Assembly (NCBI GenBank): GCA_946811185.2
Contig: OX328104.1
Coordinates: 16,375,352-16,439,351 of the forward strand
DNA from: Hippopus hippopus
Lineage: Eukaryota > Mollusca > Bivalvia > Cardiida > Cardiidae
DNA: 64,000 nucleotides
Direction: 5' to 3'
The notes below the pieces were generated by a model. It worked only from the letters and a program-made list of their open reading frames with translations. It was not told the origin of the DNA and did no database searches. The position numbers and the translations under genes are program-made. Positions 22,331 to 33,599 of the stretch are shown piece after piece. Positions within the stretch are counted from its first letter, which is position 1. Each line of letters begins with the position of its first letter.

Positions 22331-23219
22331 TTTACATTTGGCCTTAATTGTTACTTTAAACAATGATTTCTGTCTTTGATATGGAAGAAAATGTTGTAGG
22401 AAAAGGAGAAAACACTATTTCTTTTATGGCACATGGTTGTTGACACACAGGAGTGTTTGGTTTGGTTAAGAGATATCAAAATCAAGCCTCATGGAGGCTA
22501 GCTGTATAACATACCTACCCACCAGTTTAGTGTTGGCAGCAAAACACGGTATTCCAGTCTTTATCAATAAATGTTGACTATTTCAGTGGCGCTCTTTGGT
22601 GCCTTGATGGCCCATATTCCCTCCTCTGTAGTATTCTCTGTGACTTCCGGCGTGATAATAAGGAGTCAATGTGAGTGTATTTTGGGATGCAAATTAACAA
22701 ACCTCAAATCAATGTCCTCACATCTGACTGTGACACAGATTCCTTTCAAGTCCCTTACAAACCCTATCACAATTCCCCAACAATATTGAACTCGGATAGA
22801 GATATAGGCTACATCTTATACGAACACGATCTCAAATTGTGAAGTAAAACACGAAGTTTTTCCTTGCGTCCAACTGTCACAACTTACTGTCTTTGGAATC
22901 TGCGCGTAATAATGATTCCCCCATCTTTTTTGTGCACTCATATCCGATCCAGTATCAAGAAATATCGGCCTTAGCGTGATCTTCACTGATATTCTAGTCA
23001 AAAACTCTTTTTTCCTTTCGCTTTTGCCAACTCAAAACGGCCGAAACTGTCAAGGGATGCCATTTTGGAATGCTGGTTCGGCGCTTCACGTATACTTCGA
23101 ATTATAAAGCGAGGAACCAGATCCTCGTTTCCGTTATACGTCCGATACAGCCGAAATAACTACGAATTCTTACGGAAAATGGCGAGATCGGACGGAAAGT
23201 AACGAGATCGCAGAAAGCG

Positions 23220-23427
23220 TGTTAGGATGGCAATACCTTAAGTTCATCCACCAAACTGCACGTTTTACCAGTGACGTCATTTTTCAGTGACGTCAGTTTT
23301 CATTGAGTTGGGGCACTCAGAACGGAAATTTTATATTGCCAGCGTACTCAATTCGTGAGTACATAAAACGGGGAAATTTCGCTGAACACACATTGAAATG
23401 GTAAAACTCTGCAGTATAATAAATTCG
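23220..23427. mobile_element. Partial copy of the TTTATTATACTGCAAAG element (other end)
   Basis: Aligns inverted with 38346-38510: GTGACGTCATTTTTCAGTGA, GGGGCACTCAGAACGG, GGGGAAATTTCGCTGAACAC, ending CTGCAGTATAATAAA. Carries two TGACGTCA sites (23272, 23288). Confidence 0.65.
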
Positions 23428-23501
23428 TTGTACGGTCAGGGCGACATGATTCACCACAGCCGCGAACAAGTTTCCAAGTCCCCTGCCACCTGACCGTACA
23501 A
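23428..23501. repeat. One-armed relative of the 38.2-kb palindrome
   Basis: TTGTACGGTCAGG / CCTGACCGTACAA 13-bp inverted ends enclose one arm sequence (GCGACATGATTCACCACAGC...). It also abuts the TGCAGTATAATAAATTCG end of the same neighbouring element as at 38.3 kb. Confidence 0.75.
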
Positions 23502-23539
23502 CTAATACTGTACAATAATAAAAAAGACTTTGGCCTTAC

Positions 23540-23744
23540 TTGTAGTTGGGTAATCCTAGGTTATACTGTTGAAAGTCGACCAGTTTAGAGGTTGGGTTCC
23601 CAACACGTTCATTTTCGATTAGAGTTACACTCCCTTCGGGATCTACAAAAGCTCCTGTTGAATCCTTACCTGCTTGCCCCTCGTTTGCAATGACCAGTAT
23701 GTTGCAATCTGACGTGAACTTTATGTGGCTTGGGTGCGGACCAA
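23540..23744 (-). CDS. msp130-like: MSP130-like exon 3
   Basis: A 205-bp exon with acceptor tttcacttcag and donor GTAAGG, encoding about residues 145-212. It carries the strongly conserved family block VGPHPSHIKFTSDC, LVIANEGQAG and FVDPEGSVTLIE. The ANEG-type and VDPEG motifs are hallmarks of MSP130 proteins and their bacterial relatives. The exon ends in phase 2 (AA|), and the next coding base (T, at 14557) completes an Asn codon. The intron downstream of it in the gene is about 9 kb and packed with hairpin elements and SINEs. Confidence 0.9.
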
Positions 23745-23818
23745 CTGAAGTGAAACAAAAATGAGCTGGTTGGAAAGACATGAGCATGATCTGTGAAAAG
23801 GGGGTGGGGTTTAATGCA

Positions 23819-23888
23819 TTTGCAAAAAGTATCGATCCATGTCAGCCTGCGCAGTACGCGTAGGATGACATGGGTCGATACTTTTTGC
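23819..23888. repeat. Palindromic element (CAGCCTGCGC core)
   Basis: TTTGCAAAAAGTATCGATCC / TGGGTCGATACTTTTTGCCA arms around GTCAGCCTGCGCAGTACGCG. Lies 75 bp from exon 3 of the MSP130-like gene. Confidence 0.75.
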
Positions 23889-24029
23889 CAATTGTAAATT
23901 TCATTCAATTATACGATATATTGTTTCCAATCAAATATTTTTATCCTCTTCCGAAGGTGAAGGGATATATAGTTCTTGCGTTGTCCGCCCGTCCGTCCGT
24001 CTGTCCGTCCTCCAAAATCCTTGACAAAA

Positions 24030-26030
24030 TTGATGAAACTTTATACATATATTTTTTCATGATAGTCTGCCCATACTTTTTTTTTTTTTTTTTTTTATAA
24101 ATTTAATGTCATGTAATGGAAAACGGGGCTTGATGTATGCTTCCATTATGAATCTATATCAATTTAACTACTGGACAAAATTTTATGCAACTTAATGTTT
24201 ACATTGTTTATCAAGGCCGATAGGAAATAGTTTATGCTTTGTGTGTCGACTGCTTAACATCAAACTGATTGGTTCCTTTTCGAAAGAAAGCAGTGTCACA
24301 GACAGATTGACGTGCATGTATTAACGAAGAAAATTAAGGAATACAAGGATTATATCCAATGGCAACCGTGACACGAAGCAGGGGTTGTCGCAAGACAGTG
24401 CTAAAACAAATTAAGCTCAACAAACAAACAAAACTAAAACGACAACGTAGTCACTTGTTAATGCTCAGACATTTAAAATGGACAAAAGCAGGCCTATAAT
24501 AAACTCTGCTTGCATAAACTTGGCGTTATATACATTCAGAGATGTGTACACTTTTGGTGTTTAAATAAAGGTCGTTTTGAAATGGGATAATATTTTTATT
24601 TCTTGTTAAACCGGATATGACGTCATCGTACGTACTTGAATATGATCCAATATAACACACAGGCTCTTTTGTTTGGACCGGGTCTATTCAGAACGACCCG
24701 TCTTAACAATCGAATGCACGAGCGCAGTTCTATCTATACACGTGCACAGGTTTTTCTGTAGATAGAAAACCTGCCCGAGTGCGAGAAAGACCTGCTAACG
24801 TGCGAGAAAGACCTGTCCACGTGCATTGACGGACCTAAGGTCGTGCAGACAGGGTGGTGAAGGACCCTGTTTATGTCTAAGAATTTGTTAATCAGTGGGA
24901 AGAATCTTCCAAATATGTTTCTTGAAAGACAGATTTTGACATGATTTTCATTAGTGATCAACTCTGCATTTTTAAATACTTTTGTTTTAAAAGGATCATT
25001 AAAAAAATCTATCTGAAACATGTACTATCACATTTAGGCCAACATTTAAAAAAGTGCATTTCAAATGTTTCTATTCACATTTGCCACATTTATGTTCCGT
25101 TATTACAATAATTCATTTATGCCTAAGAGTATCTGAGATTTAATATTGTTCTATTTTTCATCTGGGTGAAATAGGACAAGTGAAAGAAAATGAAAAATTT
25201 AATCACTGATGCATCTATTAAAAAAAACATGTCTGCAACATTGCTGTGCTTTGATTTCATGCACCTTATTTCCTATGTGACCAACTGTTGGATTGTCCGT
25301 TAGCACAGTTTAGCCTCTGTAGCGATAAAGCCCGCTTGTTTTTTTTTTTTTTTTCTTAGCACAAGAAAGCAAAGATAACATAGTAAGGAGCACTCTCCTT
25401 CTTGGACTGACCAAGAAGATTAGCCCCAAGAAATCAATAGAAATGATCACTCCCATAGTCGAATGATTCGAATAGATTTGGAGGCAAATTGTCCTGGGCT
25501 CGATCCAAAGTCAGGTCGACCACAATGGTGTGCTTTATGACAGGGCACGTTTTCCTAGCTTCGATCAATTTTGTAAAACATGTATTGTAGCAAGACCCCT
25601 GGTTACAGTAGCTGCTATAGTATATCGTAACTGCGTACCATTGACTACCGGCCCTATATAACTAGATGAGTTAGCGCATCCATGAAGCCGGAATCCATGA
25701 ATATTTCAATCAACCAACTCGAACCTTTTCTGAACATTGAGTTCATATCTGCGACAACAACAAACCTACACAAGTAAAAAAAAAATCCAAGGGTCGATGC
25801 TCATGAGGTGTCAATTTCTAGTCAAGATTCATTAACATTCAAATGAGAAAATTAATAAAGAACAAAAAATACCAAAAAGTTGTTTGCGATAAAAACATGT
25901 TATAAGCTTTCCATTTCATCGAACAGGCCCAAACTTTTCGGCATAATGGTTTAGTCGTCTATATACACAATACTGATAAAAATCTAAACATCCCGTTTAA
26001 GACTTTGGCGTTAAACTTGAAGAACATTTG
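24030..26030. other. Intron 2 of the MSP130-like gene, no clear feature
   Basis: Poly-T runs (24078-24097, 25340-25355) and a short tandem at 24760-24830 (gagaaagacctg variants). A weak tRNA-like stretch at 25450-25510 (GGGCTCGATCC) was not accepted as a SINE. Confidence 0.4.
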
Positions 26031-26131
26031 TTACTAGAAAAGAAAGGAATTATACACTAAGGATAGACAAACACCAATTTCAACCATCATCCAGTTATGG
26101 AAAGCAAAAGCAAAACACATACACTTTTTAC

Positions 26132-26371
26132 CTGTCATGTACCCGTCCAAAGTAAGATCAGTGGCACCGGAACCTTTTGTATGGGTGTGAAAATACATCA
26201 CGTGTCCTTCAAGTACATCTGTCGTGGCAGACAACCCGACTGCGACCTCATTACCACAAACATCGATTGACTGTGGAATACCTTCGCCGATTGTAAACTG
26301 ATGTGTAAGCTCCAGCTGTATGTTGTTGGGGTCAGAAAAGTCAATAACATGCAGTAAATGACTCGTGTCAC
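26132..26371 (-). CDS. msp130-like: MSP130-like exon 2
   Basis: A 240-bp exon between a cag acceptor (26373-26372) and a GTAAAAAG donor, phase 1 in and phase 1 out, encoding residues 65-144. It contains the family signature LLHVIDFSDP, then IDVCGNEVAVGLS and an EGHVMYF segment; these correspond to the strand pattern of a propeller blade in MSP130 and related 'choice-of-anchor I' domain proteins. Translation beyond both splice sites loses family similarity, which supports the boundaries. It joins in frame with exon 1 (G|GT codes Gly) and exon 3 (G|TT codes Val). Confidence 0.88.
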
Positions 26372-27052
26372 CTGAAACAGACAAACAATAAGTGTAGCAA
26401 AAAGTGTACCGGACAAGAAATTTTGCAACTGAGCGGCGCACTGGTGAAAGAGGTTTTATGCATCTTCTAAATGCATTGCACGAAGTATGTTGTCAAATAT
26501 GGATCCATTTTGTCTAGAATCCGACTGAAACATGAGGTAGAGTGTTTTCTTGATACGCAGAAAATTTACTCGCAGCAAAAGTTTGGAACAGGGTCATGCG
26601 CAGACTGCGTAGGCTGATCTTGTTCATACACTATTCACATTAATTAATTACATTAAACCACCTTTTTATAGAGCATGGGTTTTAACTATGTACATGAAGT
26701 CAAGCAGAAACAAAGCATTTTACGCCGTCAACAACACTTATTAATCAGTCACGTCTGCATAACCATCTCAAGGAAACAGACATTCTACCCAGTGAGATAA
26801 AAGCCAAGATATGGCAAATCCTAAAGCTGCTTTCGAAAGAATATCCGACAAAATTGGTGAACAGTGAATGTTGAACATTACAATAAAGACGAGCCATGCT
26901 ATGGCAAATGGGATTTAAATGCATTTCCGTGATTCATTATACCAGGCATGTCACCTCATAATTATGGGTCCATGAAATCTTATTTTCTAACAACCAGCTG
27001 AATCTTGAGGTACATATATGCATATAAGTCTCTGGACTTACAGAAAATTTAC

Positions 27053-27124
27053 GAAACGCAAAAAGTTTCGAAACAGGTCAGCCTGCGCGGATTGCGCAGG
27101 CTGACCTGGATGGATACTTTTTGT
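27053..27124. repeat. Palindromic element (CAGCCTGCGC core)
   Basis: CAAAAAGTTTCGAAACAGGT / ACCTGGATGGATACTTTTTG arms around CAGCCTGCGCGGATTGCGCA and GGCTG. Confidence 0.75.
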
Positions 27125-27299
27125 AGAGGCATTAAACCCCTTGTTCACAGAGCAAGACTCCGATGTATAATATCTTATTTATGAAGCAAGTTTAAAGAAG
27201 TTAAAGAAGAAAAAGACGACGACGAAGAAGAAGATGAAGAAAATAAATCAGGCTTGTTGGTGTACACTACTTCCGGTAAAATGAGAAGCGAAGATTTAC

Positions 27300-27500
27300 C
27301 TATTACATAAAGCATGTAATTTTTGAAGTCATATGCTGCTGCTTTTGCTGTACCGAGATTGATTCCACTGTAGAGATAACTTCCTGAACGAATGGATGTT
27401 GGTAGTTGCAGAATATCTAATAACTTTAAGGTATAGTATCCATTGGATAGCTGCAGTAGGCTTGAGCCAAGGAGCAGTACTATTAACCACATATTTCTTC
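27300..27500 (-). CDS. msp130-like: MSP130-like exon 1: start codon and signal peptide
   Basis: ATG at 27492-27490, followed by a hydrophobic signal peptide (MWLIVLLLGSSLLQLSNG) with likely cleavage after residue 18, so the product enters the secretory pathway. The mature start (YYTLKLLDILQLPTS...) resembles the N-terminus of MSP130 proteins, and the exon ends in the family-like segment AAYDFKNYMLYVIG. The donor GTAAAT follows 27300, splitting a Gly codon after its first base. Eight bases before the ATG there is a good acceptor (tttgtttacag), so the 5' UTR is probably interrupted by an intron and the true transcription start lies right of 27500. The bases after the donor hold a GAA/GAC-rich run at 27190-27245. 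Confidence 0.85.
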
Positions 27501-28260
27501 CTGTAAACAAATGATAAATAAACATGCAGTCTGATGATGTACCTCAGTTCGAGTCTTACGTATGAATTAACTTTGAAATAGCAAAATTTTCGATCTTTTA
27601 TCAATTGGAGCTTCTATTCAAATCATCTTGCTGTCATAAAAAGATTAACCCAGTGCCTCCTGCAAAGAAAAACAAGGTTTACTGTCTTACAGCAGACCAC
27701 TGTTTGACAGCAATGCGTAAAAAAATGTACTCAAAACGAATGACTTTTTTTTTTGTCTGAGGTTGATTTCATGTTGTTTTACGTACGTATTCTTAGATAC
27801 TCATATATTAGACCTCTATTCATGTCAGTTGGTGCCCTCTTGTTTCAATAGATTTTTTTTTTTTTTCACAAGTTTGTTTCAGAGGAGAATAAGTTTTTCT
27901 AAAAGCCTGTAACTCATTGCTTTGCATGTTTGTACTAGAAAACTTAAATAAACGTTAAAATCTTGAAAAATATAAAGTGAATTGATCGAAACATGCTAGG
28001 ACAACAAATTGTACACAACTTTATCTTTGTTCTACAGGGAAAGAGGTCAACACTGACAAAGCTGCAATATGGTCACGATTCGTACATTAACAGACAATTT
28101 TGGATGGAATTTAGGAAAGATAAAGACTGCACAGATATGGAAATTTAATCTGAGTTGCAGAACGGCCGTACCAAACGCAACACTTATTAAAATGGATAAA
28201 GACTGCCCTATGTGTCACTTGAAGGTGATGGTAGGCCTAATATAGCGTTGTTAATTTTTT
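27501..28260. other. Sequence upstream of MSP130-like exon 1
   Basis: Expected to hold the first intron or promoter of the gene. AT-rich, with T runs; no TATA or initiator could be assigned. Confidence 0.3.
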
Positions 28261-28419
28261 CTGCGCCTAGGGCGAAACCAGAGGCTTTTGAGGACAGATC
28301 AAGATCGAGATGGACAGAACGTGCACTCTGACCTTGGATCTATACTGTTCGCTTGTTTAGTAAAACCTAAAACATAATTTGTTTCTTTGACAGATTTGTA
28401 CACCACAGACAAAAAATAG

Positions 28420-28690
28420 TTCCAGAGAAACTTGCATATAACGCTTTTGTTTTACATCTTAAGATACTAAAATTTGAGCTTTGTCTCGATCAACAGTTTT
28501 GACAGTCACATAAGAATCTTGGTCGGCAGAAATGTGGCGTATAATTACAGCGCGTTGACCTAATACGGCACTATTTTGTCATCTCACACGTGCGTAAGAC
28601 AAGAAAATTCGTAATGGCTGTCTTGCATAAAAAACAAGTCGAATTGTGTGATAAAAAATAAGACTCACCTTTTTGCTCGTTTCACCTAAA
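28420..28690. repeat. Dispersed repeat, inverted partner of 13580-13900
   Basis: See TAATTACAGCGCGTTGACCT and TCTCACACGTGCGTAAGACA. Confidence 0.7.
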
Positions 28691-28710
28691 TGACAGATAC
28701 CGTATTTATT

Positions 28711-28914
28711 TTAACCCTTATCCTGGTAAATAAGTAAAATGAACCTTTCAAGCCAAACCCAAATTCTGCTATTTAAAAGGTATTTTTGAAGGGAAGATAT
28801 CTCCTTATCGGATAATAAAGATCCAAGATCAGACTGCACGATCTGGTCAGTCTGATCTTGATCTACACTGTCCACAAAAAGTCTTTTAGTCGCACTTAGC
28901 AGCCTAAGGGTAAA
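28711..28914. mobile_element. Second hairpin family (clean copy)
   Basis: Left end TTAACCCTTATCCTGG, central arms AAGATCAGACTGCACGATCT / GGTCAGTCTGATCTTGATCT, right end CAGCCTAAGGGTAAAT. About 204 bp. The ends again resemble TTAA-CCCTTA. Confidence 0.7.
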
Positions 28915-29459
28915 TAACTATTTTAGAAAAAACTAAATAGACCGAAAAGAAAGTGTTCTTTTCAGAGCGTACTAGGTGAATGGCCAAACTATTCCAAGTA
29001 TAGCTGTACTAGAAACATATTTATAGATAGCAGACACAAGGTCAAACTGCCACTGACCTTTGACCTTGAAATAAAAGACTGATAAGATAATCAAAGTACT
29101 GAAAGTACTAATAGAAGGTGATGCTAGAAATATGCTAGCAAATAGGTTTTAACAGTGAATCATTTCATTAACAATTACACTCATCTGATGGTTGATAACA
29201 TCTTTTTCCTCAGATTTATGTAATGTTTTAGAGTCTGCTCAACGGCAATAACCAGTATAAATGTTGTATCATGCGACTGCTCATTTAATCATACATGTTA
29301 GTACTCATGACGCATGTCAACTTCTTTAAACTTTTGTTCCCAGTCTAATCTTATGAACACATCTTCTGCCGTAGGTAATGGATATTCTCCTTTATCAAAT
29401 ACAAGATTAAACATGACTTTGCAATCTCCTTAAATTCTAACTTTATTGTCAGACCTCTG

Positions 29460-30470
29460 CCAACTCTCAGAATTTGAGGAGAAGGTACTTCTCCCTAGCC
29501 TGAGAATTAGGAGAGGTTTTTCAAAATGCAGGGAAGTGGTCAGACTTCGAGGAGAAGTTCAGACAGACATTAAAAACAGGATGTGAACTGAGTTGTACAA
29601 GGAAATAATATTTTAACAATTTCACAGTTTAATTAAATACAAAACCATGTCAATACATGAAATAATATAATACTTTCTATCTTTTTAATCAATATCCTTA
29701 TTCGTATAAGAAACTACTTAAATCTTTGCAACTGTGAACACAATAAAATTTTAGACCAGTCCAAACTGAAAGCATTTGCAGACGACAAATAAAATGGGAC
29801 ACAAATGACAGTATCTGTCTTTGAGATCTTTGAAAACAATGTCGGAAGAGAAAAAAATGCTGGTTACCAGCATTTTCTTCTTTTCCCACAATGTTTTCAA
29901 AAGCCTTCCTCTTCAGGGTCTCTTAAACTCAGGACTGTGTGGTAAAGAGCTAAAACATGCTTATTGTTTCCCCAGCTCAATCCATACACTTTTTGGATAA
30001 AAAACATTATTGAGAAGTTACTTTTCCCTAGCCTGATAATTAGGAGAAGTTTTTCAAAATGGGGAGAAGTGGTCAGACTGAGGATAAGTTTAGACAGACA
30101 TTAAAAACAGGATGTGAGCTGAGTTGTACAAGAAAATAGTAATATTTTAACAATTTCATAGTTTAATTAAATACAAAACCATGTCAGTGCAAGATATAAT
30201 ATATTGCATGTACTTTCTATCTTTTTAATCAATATTCTTATTCGTATAAGAAACTACTTAAATCTTAGCAACACAACAAAATTTTAGACCAGTCCAAATT
30301 GAAAGCATTTGCAAACGACAAATAAAATGGGACACAAATTACAGTATCTCAATTTGTGATCTTTGAAAACAATGTCTGAAGAGAAAGAAAATGCTGGTTC
30401 TTTTCACACAATGTTCCAAAAGCCTTCCTCTTCAGGGTCTTTAAAACTCAGGACTGTGTGGTAAAGAGTT
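29460..30470. repeat. ~540-bp tandem duplication carrying two TTAA-family hairpin elements
   Basis: 29460-29950 and 29995-30470 are diverged direct copies. Both carry CCCTAGCCTGA then AATTAGGAGA, the block ACATTAAAAACAGGATGTGA, then a hairpin element (ATGCTGGTTACCAGCATTTTC-like at 29858; shortened at 30395) and GGACTGTGTGGTAAAGAG. The hairpin element was present before the duplication. Confidence 0.75.
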
Positions 30471-31109
30471 TAAACATGTTTATTGTTTCCCCAGCTCAAT
30501 TCATTCACTTTTTTTATTAAAAAAATAAAAAATATGGAGAGAGAACGCATTACTTGCATGAATAATGGCTTCTTTTAGCACATTTTTGTTTTCTTTTTTC
30601 TTAAATCTTCCAAGCACTATTATGTCCAAAATCCTGGACAGAATTTTTTGCTGAAATTCATTCTCTCTACCAGGTAAGATAGTTTCTGACAATCAAAATG
30701 AAAGCATTTGCAGCAGACAAATATATATAATGACTCAATGGATGTAAATAATGCTAAAAAGTAATGAAAATATTTTGTCAACAGGAGAAAATCTTACTAG
30801 CAGCATTTTCTCCTATTGCCACAATATTATTTTCAACTTTCTCATGGTAAGTAAAATCCAGTTTCAAAAAAAATTAAGGTACAAGGCCTGTGTCCAAGCT
30901 AAAGTTTGGCTTTACAAGTGGCAATAGTCATCAAAGGGTTAGAACATATTGTGAGGCAGGAAAAGGCTTGCAACCCCCATTTTCTCCTTTTGCCCTAATG
31001 TTTTCAGCTTTCTCATGGTATACTAACCACAGTTTCAGGAAATTTAAGACCTGTCATGACACAACTTACAAGAGTACTTTGCATCAATCTTAATACAACA
31101 GTAAAACCT

Positions 31110-31900
31110 TCTAGTTCAGTTTTTAGAGAACTTGCGACTCTTTGCGCGGCTGGTCGATACACTGATATTACTGTCTCTATCAACTTTGACAAGTTTCAGT
31201 TTACTTCTTAGTTTACGCAAAGACTCCTTCAACCACTCAGCTAATTTTGGTGTTGCCCATTCAAAGTTTGGACTATTTCCACTATCAACTAGTCTTTCTA
31301 ATTCTGTTTTAATTTTTTTCTCTAGTGCAAACTGTACAGGTCTTGGTTTGCAGAAGTTTGGACTGCAGTCATCATTTAACGTCAGTTTTGCTGCTGCACT
31401 TTCATTACTCCAATATTTGTATCAAACAAGTAAGAGTATTTTGACAACAATTACTCTAAAGAACCAACTTGGTGACTCCATTTAATATTCTTCCAATCAA
31501 GCTTGAGTTCCATTAACCAGCTTCTTCCAAATAGAGAGACCATCTCCACACACGACAACTAATGGTAGACTTTTCGTTTGATGACGATATTTGACAGTTA
31601 CTATACCCCCGCCCTTGGTTTTTGACTATTCAATGTCCATCAATTCCATACTTACAGCCAAATCAACTGCCTTTTTCAAAGTTAATTCCACTGCTGACAA
31701 AACTTTCTCTGAGTAACACTGTTCTGTAACCCATAGACGAAACAATCACTCACCAAATCTAAAAATGTCCAAAACTCACATGATTCACTTAGCCACATCA
31801 ATTCTGTCAACTACTTGGTTACAGTTTCATATTTGTTTTGCATCTTACAATGAAACATAAATCATTCTGCAATGATGAAGGTTTTGGGTTCTTTTAAATA
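31110..31900 (-). pseudogene. Decayed Ty3/gypsy retrotransposon fragment
   Basis: Minus-strand reading in several broken frames shows three parts of a gypsy-type polyprotein in the right order. A gag C-terminal part lies at about 31800-31640 (DCFVYGLQNS, then LTLKKAVDLAVSMEL in another frame). The end of the protease/linker lies near 31600-31490 (VTVKYRHQTKSLPL, then VVVCGDG). The start of reverse transcriptase lies at about 31400-31130 (CKPRPVQFALEKK, KTELERLVDSG, EWATPK). There are stops and frameshifts throughout. The zinc knuckle and most of the protease are missing between the first two parts, pointing to an internal deletion. The catalytic YxDD region, RNase H and integrase are absent, and no LTRs were recognised. 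It cannot code for a working element. Confidence 0.8.
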
Positions 31901-32814
31901 ATGGTTTTTACTGGGTCGAAAGTCTTATCATTAGACTTTTGAGGTGCTACAAAATTACAGAGTGGGCTGTAAGTCTTAGATCCCCATGGAGATAAAAAAA
32001 AAAGAATCAGCTCTTTTTTTTTAATCATTATCATCGATGCTATTTGGTATTGAAAACCACTCTAGACAGCTATTCCTCGTTCTCCAACCAGCTGTCTATG
32101 CAGGGTCGACATTGCTGTATTTTACCCAGCGTGTCATATTTCAAGTTATATTTACAATAACTGTATACGGAGGGAATGAAATATCCTTGTCGCCACTGTT
32201 TAAGGGTTCGGACAACAGCAATAACAAGCATAAATGTAGATTTTTAACTTTTTTGATTACAATCGTTCTCTACTTTCGGTTTCCAAAGCAACTACAACTA
32301 AATCAAAGTACATGAAATACTTCGACTTGAGGCGGATCAAAGAACTAAAATACTGAAATTGATAGCATTAATTCATGGCTAATTTCCATAAAATCGTGTA
32401 TCCAGTCGTTTCGCATAGAGTTTTAGATGTAAGGTAAGTGTTTGAGGTGTAATGACCGCGGCTTTTGGGAATTTTCGAGTGGTTTTGGATGTTTTGGGGT
32501 GTTTCTTTTACTGCTTCATCTGTGATGTACACTTAATAAACTGGGTCAGGTCAAAGCTGCGGAACGAGACTAATTTCAAATTTAGAGCAAATTCTACGAC
32601 TGTAACTCTGAAATTCATTGTTTGTGTAATTGGCTTACACTGATTTTTAAAATCCGCATATTACTTGTACATATTAAATGACACAAACGCGTCCGTTCAT
32701 TGATCTATGAGGATCTATTTTTCTTGAAACTGAGGTGTAATACGTCATCTTAGGGGAAAAGTCTGTCGGTTGGCATAAGAAGGTGATGAGTCATCACCTT
32801 CTAAAAACGACTCT

Positions 32815-33044
32815 TGAGTAAAAGAAATGAACCTTTCGAGCCCATAGTAAAACCCCAAATATTGCTGTTTGAAAGGTACTTTTGGAGCAAATGTATCTCC
32901 TTATCGGACAGTGTAGATCGGACAGTGTATCTCCTTATCGGACAGTGTAGATCCAAGATCAGGCTACACGTTATGTGCAGTCTGACCTTGTTCTACGCTG
33001 TCCGCAAAATGTCAGTGAGTCGCACTTAGAAGGCTAAGGGTTAA
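32815..33044. mobile_element. Second hairpin family with internal short duplication
   Basis: TATCTCCTTATCGGACAGTG occurs twice (32890-32950). Centre AAGATCAGGCTACACGTTAT / GTGCAGTCTGACCTTG, right end GGCTAAGGG-TTAA at 33044. Confidence 0.65.
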
Positions 33045-33270
33045 AACTTAAAGTGCTGGATAATGAAATGGGAATTTTTGATTACTTGTCAATCTCCGTG
33101 TTTTCACGACCCTGAAATAGAAGGTTTTTGAAAACATTGTAGGAAACGGAGAAAATGCTGGTAGCCAGCATTCTCTGCTTTTCCCACAATGTTATTTTTT
33201 TACCTTTTACAGACAAGTCCTATCATTTAAGCCACAATCAACTTGTTTGGCAATGATTTTAATAATAATT

Positions 33271-33535
33271 TTGGCCTGCAACACGCGAAAAGGAGCATTC
33301 TGAGGTTTACGTAAAGTGTTGTCTCGGATCAGCCCCCGCAGTCCGCACAGACTGATCCGAGACGGCACTGTACGACTGCTCTAGATTTTGTCCTACAGTA
33401 GACTTGCGCAAAACAGGAAATTTACACAAAAACGGAAAGTGTCGTTTCGGATTAGTCTGCGCGGACTGCCCAGACTGATCCGGGACGGCATTTATGCAAG
33501 TGTCCGAATGCCCCTTTTTGCGTGTTGCAGGCCAA
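33271..33535. mobile_element. 265-bp double-hairpin element, copy 1
   Basis: Inverted ends TTGGCCTGCAACACGCGAAA / TTTTTGCGTGTTGCAGGCCA. Each half holds its own stem: GTCTCGGATCAGCCCCCGCA / CACAGACTGATCCGAGAC on the left and GTTTCGGATTAGTCTGCGCG / CCCAGACTGATCCGGGAC on the right. Confidence 0.85.
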
Positions 33536-33599
33536 TTATAGAAGAATATCGTGTGATAAAGAGTTTAAGATCTCCGATTTTTGTTTTTGTAGTGTGATC

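Larger units (their letters stand above)
6818..27500 (-). other. msp130-like: MSP130-like gene, 5' portion (gene span in window)
   Basis: Minus-strand gene made of at least six coding exons; five introns between them run from about 0.9 to 9 kb. The joined reading frame covers about 354 residues and matches the MSP130 (mesenchyme-specific surface glycoprotein) family from the signal peptide to the conserved ANEG-like segment (here TADEGAVKTY). The family is predicted to form a beta-propeller-like repeat domain on secreted or membrane-anchored proteins. It is tied to skeleton and shell mineralisation in echinoderms and molluscs, and has been proposed in the literature to descend from bacterial genes by lateral transfer. 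Splice phases agree at every junction (exon 1/2 phase 1, 2/3 phase 1, 3/4 phase 2, 4/5 phase 0, 5/6 phase 1, exon 6 out phase 1). The C-terminal half is missing and should lie left of position 1; I found no further exon below 6.8 kb. Confidence 0.88.

Noticed and set aside
25440..25560. Possible tRNA-SINE (GGGCTCGATCC resembling box B).
   Set aside because: No convincing box A at normal spacing and no shared body with the accepted SINEs.
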